Below, in pieces: positions 42,080 to 50,894 of a DNA stretch of 64,000 bases. Source of the DNA: Actinomycetota bacterium (GTDB taxonomy: Bacteria > Actinomycetota > Actinomycetes > Streptosporangiales > Streptosporangiaceae); assembly GCA_027314515.1 (NCBI GenBank), contig DAHVAR010000060.1, positions 1 through 64,000 of the forward strand, in the 5' to 3' direction. The notes beneath the pieces were generated by a model. It was not told the DNA's origin. It made no database searches and saw nothing but the letters and a program-made list of their open reading frames with translations. Numbering within the stretch: the first letter of the stretch is position 1; every line of letters starts with the position of its first letter. Both the position numbers and the translations under genes were made by a program.

Positions 42080-42787
42080 CTACATCAGTGTTTGTAGACA
42101 ACGCTCAAATGACTCCACAAGGCTTTCAACTGCTACCTTGCCTTTGAGTGCTGATGACAGCGAGGGCCGACCAATGACGCCCGATGATGTATATGCTTCC
42201 ATTCCGACAGTTAGCAAGTCGGCTCGCTCGTTCGCAGTATGGTCGGTGTTCGTGTAGCCATCACGAACGAGTTCAGGACAACCGTGTAGCAGCATGGAAG
42301 TCTCTAGCTCGCCTGCGTGCATGTCTTCGTGATCGTCGGTTGTCATGTCCGCTGCGGCACGAGCGCGCTGCCAATCGGCACCGGTTGGAAACAACGCCAT
42401 ATTCCGGTGTACAACAGTGGATTCCTGAACGATGTTTCGAAGGACGTAATTGCCGCCGTGTCCATTGATGAGGACTAGCTTGTCGATACCGGCGAGGCGC
42501 AGCGAGTTCTGAACATCGGAAATTATCGCTGACAGCGTCCGAGAGGAAATGCTGACGGTCCCAGGCCAGGCCTTGTGCTCATGCGAGCAGGAGATGGTCA
42601 CGGGTGGCAAGTACAGGACGGGATATACGTCCGCTACATTGCGAGCGATGATGCAGGCTATTGCCGTGTCACTCACCAGCGGGAGACATGGGCCGTGTTG
42701 TTCAAAGCTGCCGATTGGAAGTATCGCGACGAGCGCGTTGCGCATGCGCTCGTCCTCCGTTGTCTGTACAGGCAGCAGTTTGTGCAT
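42080..42787 (-). CDS. Creatininase-family amidohydrolase
   Basis: 235 aa. Metal-binding motifs of the family: LPIGSFEQHGPCLPLVSDTAIA, SCSHEHKAWPGTVSIS, VLINGHGGNYVLRNIV and DMHAGELETSMLL. Family members hydrolyse cyclic or linear amides, and MftE of mycofactocin maturation belongs here too; no other mycofactocin gene is near. It lies in one direction with an XRE-TPR regulator upstream and a small unknown gene downstream. Confidence 0.84.
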   Translation of the reverse strand: MHKLLPVQTTEDERMRNALVAILPIGSFEQHGPCLPLVSDTAIACIIARNVADVYPVLYLPPVTISCSHEHKAWPGTVSISSRTLSAIISDVQNSLRLAGIDKLVLINGHGGNYVLRNIVQESTVVHRNMALFPTGADWQRARAAADMTTDDHEDMHAGELETSMLLHGCPELVRDGYTNTDHTANERADLLTVGMEAYTSSGVIGRPSLSSALKGKVAVESLVESFERCLQTLM

Positions 42788-42832
42788 GATTTATGAGTTC
42801 CTATGTCTTGGTGGTCGGTACACCCGTCTGCT

Positions 42833-44020
42833 TCATGTAACCCTGACGAGGTTCCCTCGCAGGTGCCGCACGGATGACTCGCTTTCGTGCGGAGCGAGTT
42901 CAGTGTAGAGCGCGTGGAGCTGGTTGCGGATGCGCGCTGACCCGGTGCTGCGTGCGATCGCGAGTGCTTCTGCTCCGGCCAGGCAGCTGCGCTCAATGTT
43001 ACCTTGCGCTGCGGAAACGGTGGCGAGACGCGCTAGGCACAAGCCTCGATCGCGCGTCTGGCTTCCGACTGGCCACGCAGCCAGGCTGCGCTCAAAAACG
43101 TCGAGTGCAGGTCCTGTGCGACCCAGGTGCGCCCAAGCTATCCCTGCATCCATAGCCACGTACGACTCAGTGCAGTACGTTGCCAGGTCTGGTGTCGTCT
43201 GCTGCGTGCCATCGGACGCCTGGATCATGGCGAGGTCAACCGACTCCTCAAATTCTCGGTGCTCTAGGAGAAGGGCATGCGCGTTAGCTAGTTGGCGAAG
43301 GGATACCGCTCGCATCCGCGGCGTGAGGACGTCGTAGGCATTTAAGGCTGCGATAGCAAGGCCGAGCCCATGACCAGGACGGCCGGATTCAGTGGCGATA
43401 TTGCTCTTGCGCATCATGATGTACGAAATGATCTGAGGGTCGTTTAGTTCTTGGGCATAATCGAGAGCGGTATTGGTCCAGAAGACTGCTGACTCTGAAT
43501 TGCCAGAATCTTGATATAGCCAGCCGCAGAACTCCGCGAACTGCACGGCAACCGAAAGCACATCGCTTCGATCGGGCCCTCTTGTTACCTGACAAAGGCG
43601 GTCTATTAGAGGTAGCTGACTCTGGACAGTTGGTACAAGATACCGAGGGCCAACGACTGCGTCTGCTTTAACGTGCTCTGCTAGGACGTTGGCGAGGTAG
43701 CTCAAGATCTCGGGTGATGCTGTCTCTGGTAGATCGGCTGGTAACGGCGGCGGGACAGGGAGACATATGTGTGGCGTGCTGCCCGAGAAACCAAGCTCTT
43801 CATCTGTTGCCCGGTACAGCTCCCGGAAGATCGGCTGGTAGTGGTCAGGCACAATCCGGCGGCTGTTCTCAAACATTGACAACAGGGTCCGCAGGCTTGA
43901 TCGCACAGGAACTCGAACGCCCATCGCTTGGCTTAGGCCCTCGAGCCTGACAATGGCTTGCTCTTGAGACCAGCCGCGTCGCTCGCGCGCCAGTTTCAGG
44001 AGGCTCAACTGGCCGTCCAT
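42833..44020 (-). CDS. XRE-family regulator with TPR-like helical domain
   Basis: 395 aa from ATG 44020 (MDGQLSLLKLARERRGWSQEQAIVRLEGL); the tracked start adds 21 residues. HTH at about 1-65 with LSMFENSRRIVPDHYQPIFRELYRATDEELGF, then helical repeats to the end (NSESAVFWTNTALDYAQELND, RTGPALDVFERSLAAWPVGSQ). Actinomycete regulators of this kind bind peptides or sense signals through TPRs. It diverges from the AICE core genes, with a palindrome between. Confidence 0.8.
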   Translation of the reverse strand: MDGQLSLLKLARERRGWSQEQAIVRLEGLSQAMGVRVPVRSSLRTLLSMFENSRRIVPDHYQPIFRELYRATDEELGFSGSTPHICLPVPPPLPADLPETASPEILSYLANVLAEHVKADAVVGPRYLVPTVQSQLPLIDRLCQVTRGPDRSDVLSVAVQFAEFCGWLYQDSGNSESAVFWTNTALDYAQELNDPQIISYIMMRKSNIATESGRPGHGLGLAIAALNAYDVLTPRMRAVSLRQLANAHALLLEHREFEESVDLAMIQASDGTQQTTPDLATYCTESYVAMDAGIAWAHLGRTGPALDVFERSLAAWPVGSQTRDRGLCLARLATVSAAQGNIERSCLAGAEALAIARSTGSARIRNQLHALYTELAPHESESSVRHLRGNLVRVT

Positions 44021-44106
44021 CTTTGCCCCAAGGAACTCCGTGTGCTGCGAGTCACTACCCCTGCTTAGACCAGCATGCACCACTCACGACGCGGTGACGA
44101 AGGGTT

Positions 44107-44119
44107 AACACGTCGTGTT
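44107..44119. promoter_or_regulatory. Perfect 13-bp palindrome, candidate operator
   Basis: AACACG-T-CGTGTT lies between the XRE-TPR gene and the AICE core operon, which run apart from each other. It is the right size for a dimeric HTH regulator. Binding by the adjacent regulator is inferred. Confidence 0.45.
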
Positions 44120-44244
44120 GGGCTCTGTTGGGGTCTGTCGGGTGCCCTGGAGCGCTGGCGTCTGGATGTCATGGCCGTGTGACCGATCCCGGTCGCTACA
44201 GCACTAGCCCCAGTGCCGGGGCTGCCACAGAAGGAGTGGTGATC

Positions 44245-44565
44245 ATGCGTCTGATGCTCGACACCTCGAAGGTCGCCTTTTCGGTGACCAAGGCTCCGGA
44301 GCCGCGCAAGGACTTCGGCAAGGACGTGCAGAAGGTGGACCGCGACACCGGCCGCCCGCAGTGGGTTGTGGAGGTACTCGCCATGGATTCCGAGCGCGGG
44401 GAGGTGATCCGGGTCACGGTGACTGGTGATCAGCCCAAAGTGAGCCAGGGTCAGCCTGTCATGTTCTCGGAGCTTGAGGCGATCGCCTGGAACAACAACG
44501 GCAAGTCCGGAGTGGCCTACCGTGCCGCCAGCATCCAGCCCGCCGCCCAGCCCAAGGCTGCCTGA
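44245..44565 (+). CDS. SCO3933-family AICE regulatory protein
   Basis: 106 aa from ATG 44245 (AAGGAG 8 bases upstream; track start at 44128 is too early). MRLMLDTSKVAFSVTKAPEPRKDFGKDVQKVDRDTGRPQWVVEVLAMDSERGEVIRVTV is the typical head of this AICE protein group, beta-rich and about 105 aa. It opens the right-hand core operon. The exact role is unknown. Confidence 0.75.
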   Translation: MRLMLDTSKVAFSVTKAPEPRKDFGKDVQKVDRDTGRPQWVVEVLAMDSERGEVIRVTVTGDQPKVSQGQPVMFSELEAIAWNNNGKSGVAYRAASIQPAAQPKAA

Positions 44566-44668
44566 AGTCCATCGCGTCACGCTCAGGCACGTCGTTGCCG
44601 TCAGCGCGGCTGGCTTGCCTGCCGCTCGTGTCCCACCGCATCACGCACAGAAAGGATCAACCGCTGCC

Positions 44669-45034
44669 ATGACCAGCAGCACCGCAACCGACAAGGCCGC
44701 CAGCAACGGCACCGACACAACCATAGATGCCAGGCCTGCCGAACGGGAGCACGGCATCGCCCGCGTCCAGGAAGAGCTGGTTTACCACGTGTCCGGCCTG
44801 GCCGAGTCCGCGCTTTACGAGGCGGAGCGCCTCATGTACGGGCTCAAGAACACCGCTATGAGGCGGACTGCCGACCATGACGGCAGCAAGGGCACCGAGC
44901 CCATCGACATGGGCTGGGTCGTCATGATCGTCTCGGAGACCCTGGACTGCATCGACGTCGCTGCCGAGCAACTGTCCAGGCTCTGCAACGACGTACGCGT
45001 CCGCCAGGACGAACAGTCTCTGTCACTGATCTAG
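44669..45034 (+). CDS. AICE hypothetical protein
   Basis: 121 aa from ATG 44669 (AAAGGA upstream). N-terminal 25 residues Thr/Ala-rich; then helices HGIARVQEELVYHVSGLAESALYEAERLMYGL and IDMGWVVMIVSETLDCIDVAAEQLSRLCNDVRVRQ. No known domain; conserved only by position in AICEs. Confidence 0.6.
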   Translation: MTSSTATDKAASNGTDTTIDARPAEREHGIARVQEELVYHVSGLAESALYEAERLMYGLKNTAMRRTADHDGSKGTEPIDMGWVVMIVSETLDCIDVAAEQLSRLCNDVRVRQDEQSLSLI

Positions 45035-45123
45035 AAGGCACGCCGGGCCTGGAGGACTCGCACTCCCCCGGCCCGGCCAGCCACACCAAACCCCATCCAA
45101 CGCCTCATCGGAGAAAGAGGTGA

Positions 45124-45588
45124 GTGGCGTGCTTCACGCTACCGAGTCCTGGGCGGCCTGTCGTGTGTAAGCCGTCGAACTTCAACACCAGCGCAAGGAC
45201 CGCGGACGCCGTCGGCCTTGTCGCCACGGTCGTCGTCGGACTAGCCGTTATCGGCGTGGTCCTGCCAGTCGTCACCGCCGTAGCGCACGTCATGGTGGAA
45301 GTGATCAAGCTCGCGGCGATCGGTATCGGCTCAGGCGCCATGCTCGCAGCGATCACATGGATAACCATCCAAATGATCCGAGCCGCTGCGATCAGCAGGC
45401 TAGGGTCGCAGATTCGCTTGACCGCACGGCAAGAACCGGCTCGCCTCACGTCGGCACCAGTGCCGATCAGCGAGCAGTCCTGCCTCACGTGCGGCGACAA
45501 AGGCCGCATCATCCGGGTCATCGGCAATGGCAGCGCGATGCAGCTGCGGCCGTGCCCGGACTGCCAGCCCACGCAGCTGACTAGGTGA
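45124..45588 (+). CDS. AICE membrane protein with C-terminal zinc ribbon
   Basis: 154 aa from GTG 45124. Two hydrophobic segments (GLVATVVVGLAVIGVVLPVVTAVAH; LAAIGIGSGAMLAAITWITIQMI), then a cytosolic CLTCGDKGRIIRVIG ... LRPCPDCQP ribbon. Ends overlapping the next gene by GTGA. Probably part of the transfer apparatus (Spd-like). Confidence 0.65.
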   Translation: MACFTLPSPGRPVVCKPSNFNTSARTADAVGLVATVVVGLAVIGVVLPVVTAVAHVMVEVIKLAAIGIGSGAMLAAITWITIQMIRAAAISRLGSQIRLTARQEPARLTSAPVPISEQSCLTCGDKGRIIRVIGNGSAMQLRPCPDCQPTQLTR

Positions 45589-46205
45589 TCACTATGCCGA
45601 CCAGGTCAGCCCGTAACCACCGAAACAATCCCTACATCCTCGATGAGCTGATGCTCACCGCGCACCACAGCGCCATCGGCACGCTATGGCGGTTCCGGAC
45701 AGAGCTGCTCATCCCGCTGATCGTCATCGACGTCGTCAAGGTGCTCTCACTGCTCCTGCCAGTGGTGGTCGCCACCGTCGTAGTAGGCGCCTTCACTACC
45801 GTCGTCATGGTCCTGCCGTGGACCCGGCGGTCTGTCACCGGGCGGGTCTGGTGCATCCTGTCCCGCCACCGCATCCAGCGGGTCTGCTACGAGACGCGGA
45901 TGCACACCCGGTCCGGCAGGCTCCCCCTGGTCCTGCGGATATCGCCCACTCAGGTAGGCGAACGGGCACTGATTTGGTGCCGTGCTGGGATCTGCGCTGA
46001 GGACTTCGAAGCGCACGCCGGCGAGATCGCCGCCGCCTGTTACGCCCGCGAAGCCCGCATCGAGCGCTCCAAGCGCCGAGCCCAGCTCGTGCAGGTACAT
46101 ATCGTGCGCCGTGACCCGCTCGCCGCGCACAACGTCATCGCATCCGGCCTGGCATCCAACTTGCCTGCGGCCCGCGAGACCGACACCTTCACCGCTGCCC
46201 GGTAG
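45585..46205 (+). CDS. AICE SpdB-like membrane protein
   Basis: 206 aa. Two close hydrophobic segments (TELLIPLIVIDVVKVLSLLLPVVVATVVVGAFTTVVMVL) followed by a basic cytosolic part with VLRISPTQVGERALIWCRAGICAEDFEAHAGEIAAACYAREARIERSKRRAQLVQVHIVRRDPL. It lies immediately before the FtsK-type transfer ATPase gene, as spd/transfer membrane proteins do in other AICEs. Start at GTG 45585 or ATG 45594. Confidence 0.65.
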   Translation: MITMPTRSARNHRNNPYILDELMLTAHHSAIGTLWRFRTELLIPLIVIDVVKVLSLLLPVVVATVVVGAFTTVVMVLPWTRRSVTGRVWCILSRHRIQRVCYETRMHTRSGRLPLVLRISPTQVGERALIWCRAGICAEDFEAHAGEIAAACYAREARIERSKRRAQLVQVHIVRRDPLAAHNVIASGLASNLPAARETDTFTAAR

Positions 46206-46297
46206 CGGCAACCGATCGGGCCATCCTCGGAGCCCGCTAAAGCGTTCCGGGGATCGCCCCGACAACCAGTGATCACCGAAAGGAGAGTGACTCAGCC

Positions 46298-46426
46298 ATG
46301 TGCGAATGGGCCTGCCAGCAGTGCCGGGAGGCCTTCTGGGGCCACCCGCCCGAATCCGGGCTGTGCATCGCCTGCCAGCAAGACAACGAACAACGCGACG
46401 ACCAGGCGGCCTGCGATGAGCACTGA
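46298..46426 (+). CDS. 42-aa zinc-ribbon protein
   Basis: Too short for the track. MCEWACQQCREAFWGHPPES, then GLCIACQQDNEQRDDQAACDEH, stop at 46426. CxxC pairs at both ends make a zinc ribbon. AAGGAGAG stands 18-25 bases upstream. Its 3' end overlaps the TraSA-like start (ATG 46416). Confidence 0.65.
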   Translation: MCEWACQQCREAFWGHPPESGLCIACQQDNEQRDDQAACDEH

Positions 46427-47258
46427 TCCCGTCCCGACCATGTCGATCTGGAAACCGATTCACCTGGGATCAGATGAAACCAGTCAGGAAGTTAACGTCA
46501 GCCTCGCCGAGCGCAACATGCTCATAGGCGGCGAACCCGGCGGCGGCAAGTCTGTCGCCCTGCAGCTCATCGTGGCCCACGGGGCCCTGTCGATGGACTG
46601 CAAGCTCATTCTCATCGACGGCAAGCGCGTCGAGCTTGGCCTGTGGGCCGACTGCGCCGAGCGGTTCGTCGGCCCGTCCATCGATGACGCCATCGACGTC
46701 ATGCACGGACTCCAGCAGATCATCGACGAGCGCACCGACATCCTGCTCCAGATGAAGAAGCGGAAGGTCACCCCCGAACTGGGCTGGCCGGTCTACCTCG
46801 TCCCCATCGACGAAGTGGCCTACTTCTCCGCCACCGTCGGCACATCAGTGCAGCAGAAGGAATTCAACGCCAGCAACCGCGACGTCGTCGCCCGCGGACG
46901 CGCCCCCGGCATCATCGCCGTCGAGGCCACCCAGAGGCCTTCCGCTGACATCATCCCCACATCCCTGCGTGACCTGTTCGGCTACCGGTGGGCTTTCCGC
47001 TGCTCCACCGAAGCATCCTCGGACACCATCCTCGGCCACGGCTGGGCCAACATGGGCTACTCAGCCACCGAGATCGACCCCCAGGCACGCGGGGTGTCCT
47101 GGCTCCGCGCCGAAGACGGCATCCCCCGCCGCGTCAAGGCCGCCTACCTCACCGACGACCAGATCATCCACATGGCCGCCTGGGCCGCCCAATCCCGTGC
47201 CGATCAGGCCAGCGGGCCGAACGTGATCTGGCTGCGCCGCGACGGTGATGCCGCATGA
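46416..47258 (+). CDS. traSA: FtsK/SpoIIIE-type DNA translocase (TraSA-like)
   Basis: 280 aa from ATG 46416 (MSTDPVPTMSIWKPIHLGSD); track start 46269 covers the small zinc protein in another frame. Walker A GGEPGGGKSVALQLIVAH, Walker B VYLVPIDEVAYF, sensor GIIAVEATQRPSADIIPTSLRDLFG. It is short like TraSA of pSAM2 and has no membrane helices of its own. It moves double-stranded DNA between mycelia during AICE transfer. Confidence 0.84.
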   Translation: MSTDPVPTMSIWKPIHLGSDETSQEVNVSLAERNMLIGGEPGGGKSVALQLIVAHGALSMDCKLILIDGKRVELGLWADCAERFVGPSIDDAIDVMHGLQQIIDERTDILLQMKKRKVTPELGWPVYLVPIDEVAYFSATVGTSVQQKEFNASNRDVVARGRAPGIIAVEATQRPSADIIPTSLRDLFGYRWAFRCSTEASSDTILGHGWANMGYSATEIDPQARGVSWLRAEDGIPRRVKAAYLTDDQIIHMAAWAAQSRADQASGPNVIWLRRDGDAA

Positions 47259-47656
47259 GCCGCGTCGCCTACCTCGATGACCTGCGCGGCAAAGGCATCC
47301 ACGCCACGTACTACGACCCCGAAGGGCAGCGATACGGACTGCCCACCTACCCCTATCACTGGGCACCAGACGGCCTGCTGACCATGCGCCAGCTCCGCTC
47401 TCGCGGTCTTCGTCCAGGGGGCCAGGACATCGCCGCCCAGATCCTGTGGCGACACCGGAGCCAGCGGCGCGTCGCCTACCTCTACCGCGCCGACCTCAGC
47501 AAGCCCAAACGGCAGGCCACACCCGCGCAGCTCGCCGCCATCGCCAAGGCACTGCGAGCCCGCCGGACCTGCTCGATATGCGGGACAGAAAAGGACTACT
47601 GCATCCCGCTCTCTACCGGCGAATGCAACGACTGCGCCAGCGGGCACGGCCGATGA
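47255..47656 (+). CDS. RRQRL-type zinc-binding AICE protein
   Basis: 133 aa, overlapping the TraSA-like stop by ATGA. GQRYGLPTYPYHWAPDGLLTMRQLRSRGLRPGGQDIAAQILWRHRSQRRVAYLYRADLSKPKRQATPAQLAAIAKALRARRTCSICG ... CNDC fits the 'RRQRL motif-containing zinc-binding' group, with MRQLR at the motif. Found in AICEs beside tra genes; mechanism unknown. Confidence 0.75.
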   Translation: MSRVAYLDDLRGKGIHATYYDPEGQRYGLPTYPYHWAPDGLLTMRQLRSRGLRPGGQDIAAQILWRHRSQRRVAYLYRADLSKPKRQATPAQLAAIAKALRARRTCSICGTEKDYCIPLSTGECNDCASGHGR

Positions 47657-47988
47657 CTCCCCCCGCGCACGAACGCGCTTTCACTGTCAACAAATCCTTG
47701 ACACCAAACAGGCGACGGCGCGTGGTCGAGAACGACGAGTACGCCGCCTTCCTCCGACGCGCCATACGTGCCTACAGCCGCCGCGTCGCCGCAGGAGACA
47801 TCGAGGCAGTCGGGGACATGACCGCGCTGGCCGACGAGATCGACACTGCCATCCAGGACGCGATCAGCCACCTGCGCGGCCACGGCTACAGCTGGGCCGA
47901 CATCGCGCTCCGCCTCCACATCACCCGGCAAGCCGCACAGCAGCGCTGGGGCTCCCCCACTAGCGGCGAGCCCGACTCAGCAGCCTGA
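47653..47988 (+). CDS. AICE small HTH protein
   Basis: 111 aa from ATG 47653 (ATGA overlap with previous gene). Helical throughout; GYSWADIALRLHITRQAAQQRWG is a sigma-4-like HTH. Probably a regulator of transfer or replication. The stop is followed by a 57-bp gap with a GGAAGGAAG ribosome site for the DUF932 gene. Confidence 0.65.
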   Translation: MTPPAHERAFTVNKSLTPNRRRRVVENDEYAAFLRRAIRAYSRRVAAGDIEAVGDMTALADEIDTAIQDAISHLRGHGYSWADIALRLHITRQAAQQRWGSPTSGEPDSAA

Positions 47989-48045
47989 CCCGGCACCTGC
48001 CGCACCACACCAGCAAGCCCTTGATTCCGGAAGGAAGAAACACTC

Positions 48046-49029
48046 ATGCCCGCAAACGTCGAAGCCATGTTCTCGGTCCGCCAGATGCCCTGGCACCGCG
48101 AAGGCACCATCCTGGCCGACTACCCCGGCGACTGGGCCGAGGCCCGCAAGCTCGCCGGACTCGACTGGGAGCCCGTTACCGCTCCGGTCTACAACGTCAC
48201 CGGCATCAACGAAGACGGCAGCCCGCACTACGAGCCGATCGCGGACTGGAAGGCCATCAGCCGGTCCGACAACGGCGCGGTCCTGTCCCTGAACCGCGAC
48301 ACCTACACTCTCATCGACCACGCCGAGATGGGCGAGATCGTCGAAGCTGTCCTCGCCCAGCCAAACGTCAAATGGGAAACCGCTGGAGTACTCGACCGCG
48401 GCCGGTCTGTCTGGTGCCTGGCCCTGCTCGACGAGCCGATCAGCCTGCCCGGCGACGCGAGCCCGATCCTGCCCTACCTGGCCATCACCAACCGGCACGA
48501 CGGCACAGGAGCGTGCGCCCTGCGCGCCACCGCTGTGCGCATCGTCTGCGCCAACACCTTCCGCGCCGCCGAACTCGAAGGCGAGCGCACCGGCACCACC
48601 TTCTCCTTCGTCCACAAGTCCGGCTGGCGGAACCGGATCGACGAAGCACGTCAGGCCGTCACCGGCGCCCGCACCGAGATGCGCCGCTACGCCGAACTCG
48701 CCGGGGAACTGCTCGGCATCCCCATCACCCGGCAGCAGCGGGAACTGTTCATCACCGAGTTCATCCCCATGCCACCACAAGGCCTGATCACCGATCGGGT
48801 CGCCCGCAACGTCGAAGAGGCCCGCAAGGCCGTCAGCCTGCTCTTCGACTCGGTCACCAACGAGCAGATCGCCGGAACCGCCTACGGCCTGGTCCAGGCC
48901 GCCGGGGAGTACCTCGACCACGTCAGGAGAGCCCACAGCTGGGAAACCCGGCTCAACCGGACCCTCATTCGGCCCGAGCCGCTCAAGCACCGGGCCCTGA
49001 CCCTCGTCCGCGAGATCACAGCAACGTGA
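48046..49029 (+). CDS. DUF932 phage/plasmid-like protein
   Basis: 327 aa. MPANVEAMFSVRQMPWHREGTIL, LSLNRDTYTLIDHAEMGEIVE, LPYLAITNRHDGTGACALRATAVRIVCANTF and the helical end match the TIGR03299/DUF932 family, found on plasmids, phages and AICEs and presumed to act in DNA replication or protection. Stops overlapping the Rep start by GTGA. Confidence 0.83.
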   Translation: MPANVEAMFSVRQMPWHREGTILADYPGDWAEARKLAGLDWEPVTAPVYNVTGINEDGSPHYEPIADWKAISRSDNGAVLSLNRDTYTLIDHAEMGEIVEAVLAQPNVKWETAGVLDRGRSVWCLALLDEPISLPGDASPILPYLAITNRHDGTGACALRATAVRIVCANTFRAAELEGERTGTTFSFVHKSGWRNRIDEARQAVTGARTEMRRYAELAGELLGIPITRQQRELFITEFIPMPPQGLITDRVARNVEEARKAVSLLFDSVTNEQIAGTAYGLVQAAGEYLDHVRRAHSWETRLNRTLIRPEPLKHRALTLVREITAT

Positions 49030-50477
49030 CCGCTCCGGCCATGACCCTCGCCCCCGTGCTCATCACCGGCACGGGGGCGGGAGCGATGCCCGGAACCACC
49101 ACCTTGCATTCTGAGCTGCTGAGCCGTGCTGCCCGTGACGACTACCAGCAATGGCTCACCTCCGTGGCGCCGGCGGGCGGATGCGTCCGCCCGATCCGGC
49201 TGCACGGACGCATGCACGACGTCCACACGGCAACAGGGGAGATCCTGGCCACCCTGGACACGGCATCGCTGCCGGACCGGGTGATCTACACCGCCTGCGG
49301 AGACCGCCGCGCGTCTGTATGCCCGGCCTGCGCCGAGACCTACCGCCGCGACACCTACCAGCTCGTCCGCGCCGGGCTCGCTGGGGGCAAGGGAGTCCCC
49401 GAATCGGTCGCCATCCACCCGGCCGTATTCGCCACCTTCACCGCCCCCTCCTTCGGCCCCGTGCACACCCGGCCCATGAGCAAAGGCGGCAAAGTCGCAC
49501 GCTGCCGCCCCCGCCGCAACGCCAGCTACTGCCCGCACGGACGGCGGCTGTCGTGCGGCCAGCGGCACAAGGAAACCGACGCCTGCCTGGGCAGGCCGCT
49601 GTGCCCGGACTGCTACGACTACCAGGCAGCCGTCGTGTGGAACGCCCACGCCCCTGAACTGTGGCGCCGCACCACAATCGGCATCCGCCGTCGCCTCGAC
49701 CGGCTCACCCGCGACCATGGCGTCCGGGTCCGGCTCTCCTACGCCAAGGTTGCCGAGTTCCAGGCCCGCGGCCTGGTCCACTTCCACGCCATCCTCCGCC
49801 TCGACGGCCACGACCCCGCCCGCATCACTCCGCCCGCCAGAGTCACCGCCAGCCAGCTCGCTAGCATCATCCGCGACGCCGCCCGCGCGACCCGGTTCGC
49901 CACCGTCTCGCACCCGGCCAACCCGCGCGGCTGGGACATCGCCTGGGGCCGCCAGCTCGACACCCGCGTCGTCAAAGTGACCACAGCAGGAGAACTCACC
50001 GACACCGCTGTAGCCTCGTACCTGGCGAAATACGCCACCAAGGCCACTGAAGCCGTTGGGACACTCCCAGTCCGCATCAGCGACGGCAACCTGACGATCT
50101 ACGGCAGCCCGCACAGTCACCAGGGCAGGCTCATCGCCGCCGCGTGGCGGCTCGGCAACCACCCGCATGCCGACTTCCAGGCACTGCGCCGCTGGGCGCA
50201 CATGCTCGGCTACCGGGGTCACTTTTCCACCAAGAGCCGCCGCTACTCCACCACTCTCCGTGCTCTGCGCTCGGCACGCGCCGACTGGAAACGCCGCCAG
50301 CACCTCATGGTCGCACCGCTGGCCAACGCCTCGAACCCGATCGTCGCCGTTGCCACCGGCCTGTCGTACGCCGGAAAAGGCTGGCGCACCAGCGGAGACG
50401 CCCTCCTTGCGCTCTCGGCCGCCGCACGAGCCCGCGACCACGAGCGCATCGCACGCGAGGAACTCACGTCCGGCTGA
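49026..50477 (+). CDS. repSA: RepSA-like rolling-circle replication initiator (HUH)
   Basis: 483 aa from GTG 49026 (track start 48021 runs through the DUF932 gene in another frame). Cys-rich N-terminal region (CPACAETYRRD, CPDCYDYQAAV), then the HUH motif in GLVHFHAILRLDG and the catalytic-Tyr motif in ASYLAKYATKATE. This is the pSAM2 RepSA type. It nicks the origin of the excised circle for rolling-circle replication. Confidence 0.86.
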   Translation: MTAPAMTLAPVLITGTGAGAMPGTTTLHSELLSRAARDDYQQWLTSVAPAGGCVRPIRLHGRMHDVHTATGEILATLDTASLPDRVIYTACGDRRASVCPACAETYRRDTYQLVRAGLAGGKGVPESVAIHPAVFATFTAPSFGPVHTRPMSKGGKVARCRPRRNASYCPHGRRLSCGQRHKETDACLGRPLCPDCYDYQAAVVWNAHAPELWRRTTIGIRRRLDRLTRDHGVRVRLSYAKVAEFQARGLVHFHAILRLDGHDPARITPPARVTASQLASIIRDAARATRFATVSHPANPRGWDIAWGRQLDTRVVKVTTAGELTDTAVASYLAKYATKATEAVGTLPVRISDGNLTIYGSPHSHQGRLIAAAWRLGNHPHADFQALRRWAHMLGYRGHFSTKSRRYSTTLRALRSARADWKRRQHLMVAPLANASNPIVAVATGLSYAGKGWRTSGDALLALSAAARARDHERIAREELTSG

Positions 50478-50681
50478 CCGCCAGAAAGGCAGCACGGGCC
50501 GACCCGTAGACGAGCACATCGTCCTGATCATCAAGACCTTTGAAAACGCAGGCACCGACCACGCCTCTGAAGGCGGCAGGCAGCGCGCTCTCGCGTCCGC
50601 TGCCCGCGTCCGCGAGCACGGCCGGGCCGTCCTTGCGTCTGGCACTCGACACCCGCACGGCACGAAGGAGACCGATGCTCA

Positions 50682-50894
50682 GTGAATCCGCACGACACCC
50701 GACAGCACCCCGGCAAGGCGTTGTACCGGGTCACGGACGCGATGACTCTGCTGTCACTCAGTCGCAGCGTCATCTATGAGGAGATCCGATCTGGCCGACT
50801 CCGGTCGGTCAAGCGTGGCCGATCACGGCTCATCTCTGCCGCCGCGATCACTGACTACGTGACCCTGCTCGAAGCCGAGAGCAGGGCAGCCTGA
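50682..50894 (+). CDS. xis: Excisionase (Xis), HTH_17 type
   Basis: 70 aa from GTG 50682 (AAGGAG upstream, 10-base spacing). LYRVTDAMTLLSLSRSVIYEEIRSGRLRSVKRGRSRLISAAAITDYVTLLE is the MerR/excisionase winged helix. It overlaps the integrase start by one base. Between RepSA and Xis (50478-50681) no ORF with a good start is seen, although a frame ending exactly at the Xis start (GTGA) stays open. Confidence 0.83.
   Translation: MNPHDTRQHPGKALYRVTDAMTLLSLSRSVIYEEIRSGRLRSVKRGRSRLISAAAITDYVTLLEAESRAA

Noticed and set aside
42080-42787. MftE of a mycofactocin cluster
   Set aside because: No mftA, mftB or mftC-like genes are nearby; the creatininase lies on an AICE with an XRE regulator.
48882-50663. 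593-aa minus-strand ORF opposite repSA
   Set aside because: Shadow of the Rep coding strand; composition is Gly/Val/Ala-rich with no ribosome site.
50464-50685. Open frame ending at the Xis start with a GTGA overlap (…HPHGTKETDAQ)
   Set aside because: No ATG, GTG or TTG lies in the frame after the RepSA stop, so translation is unlikely; recorded only because of the overlap.
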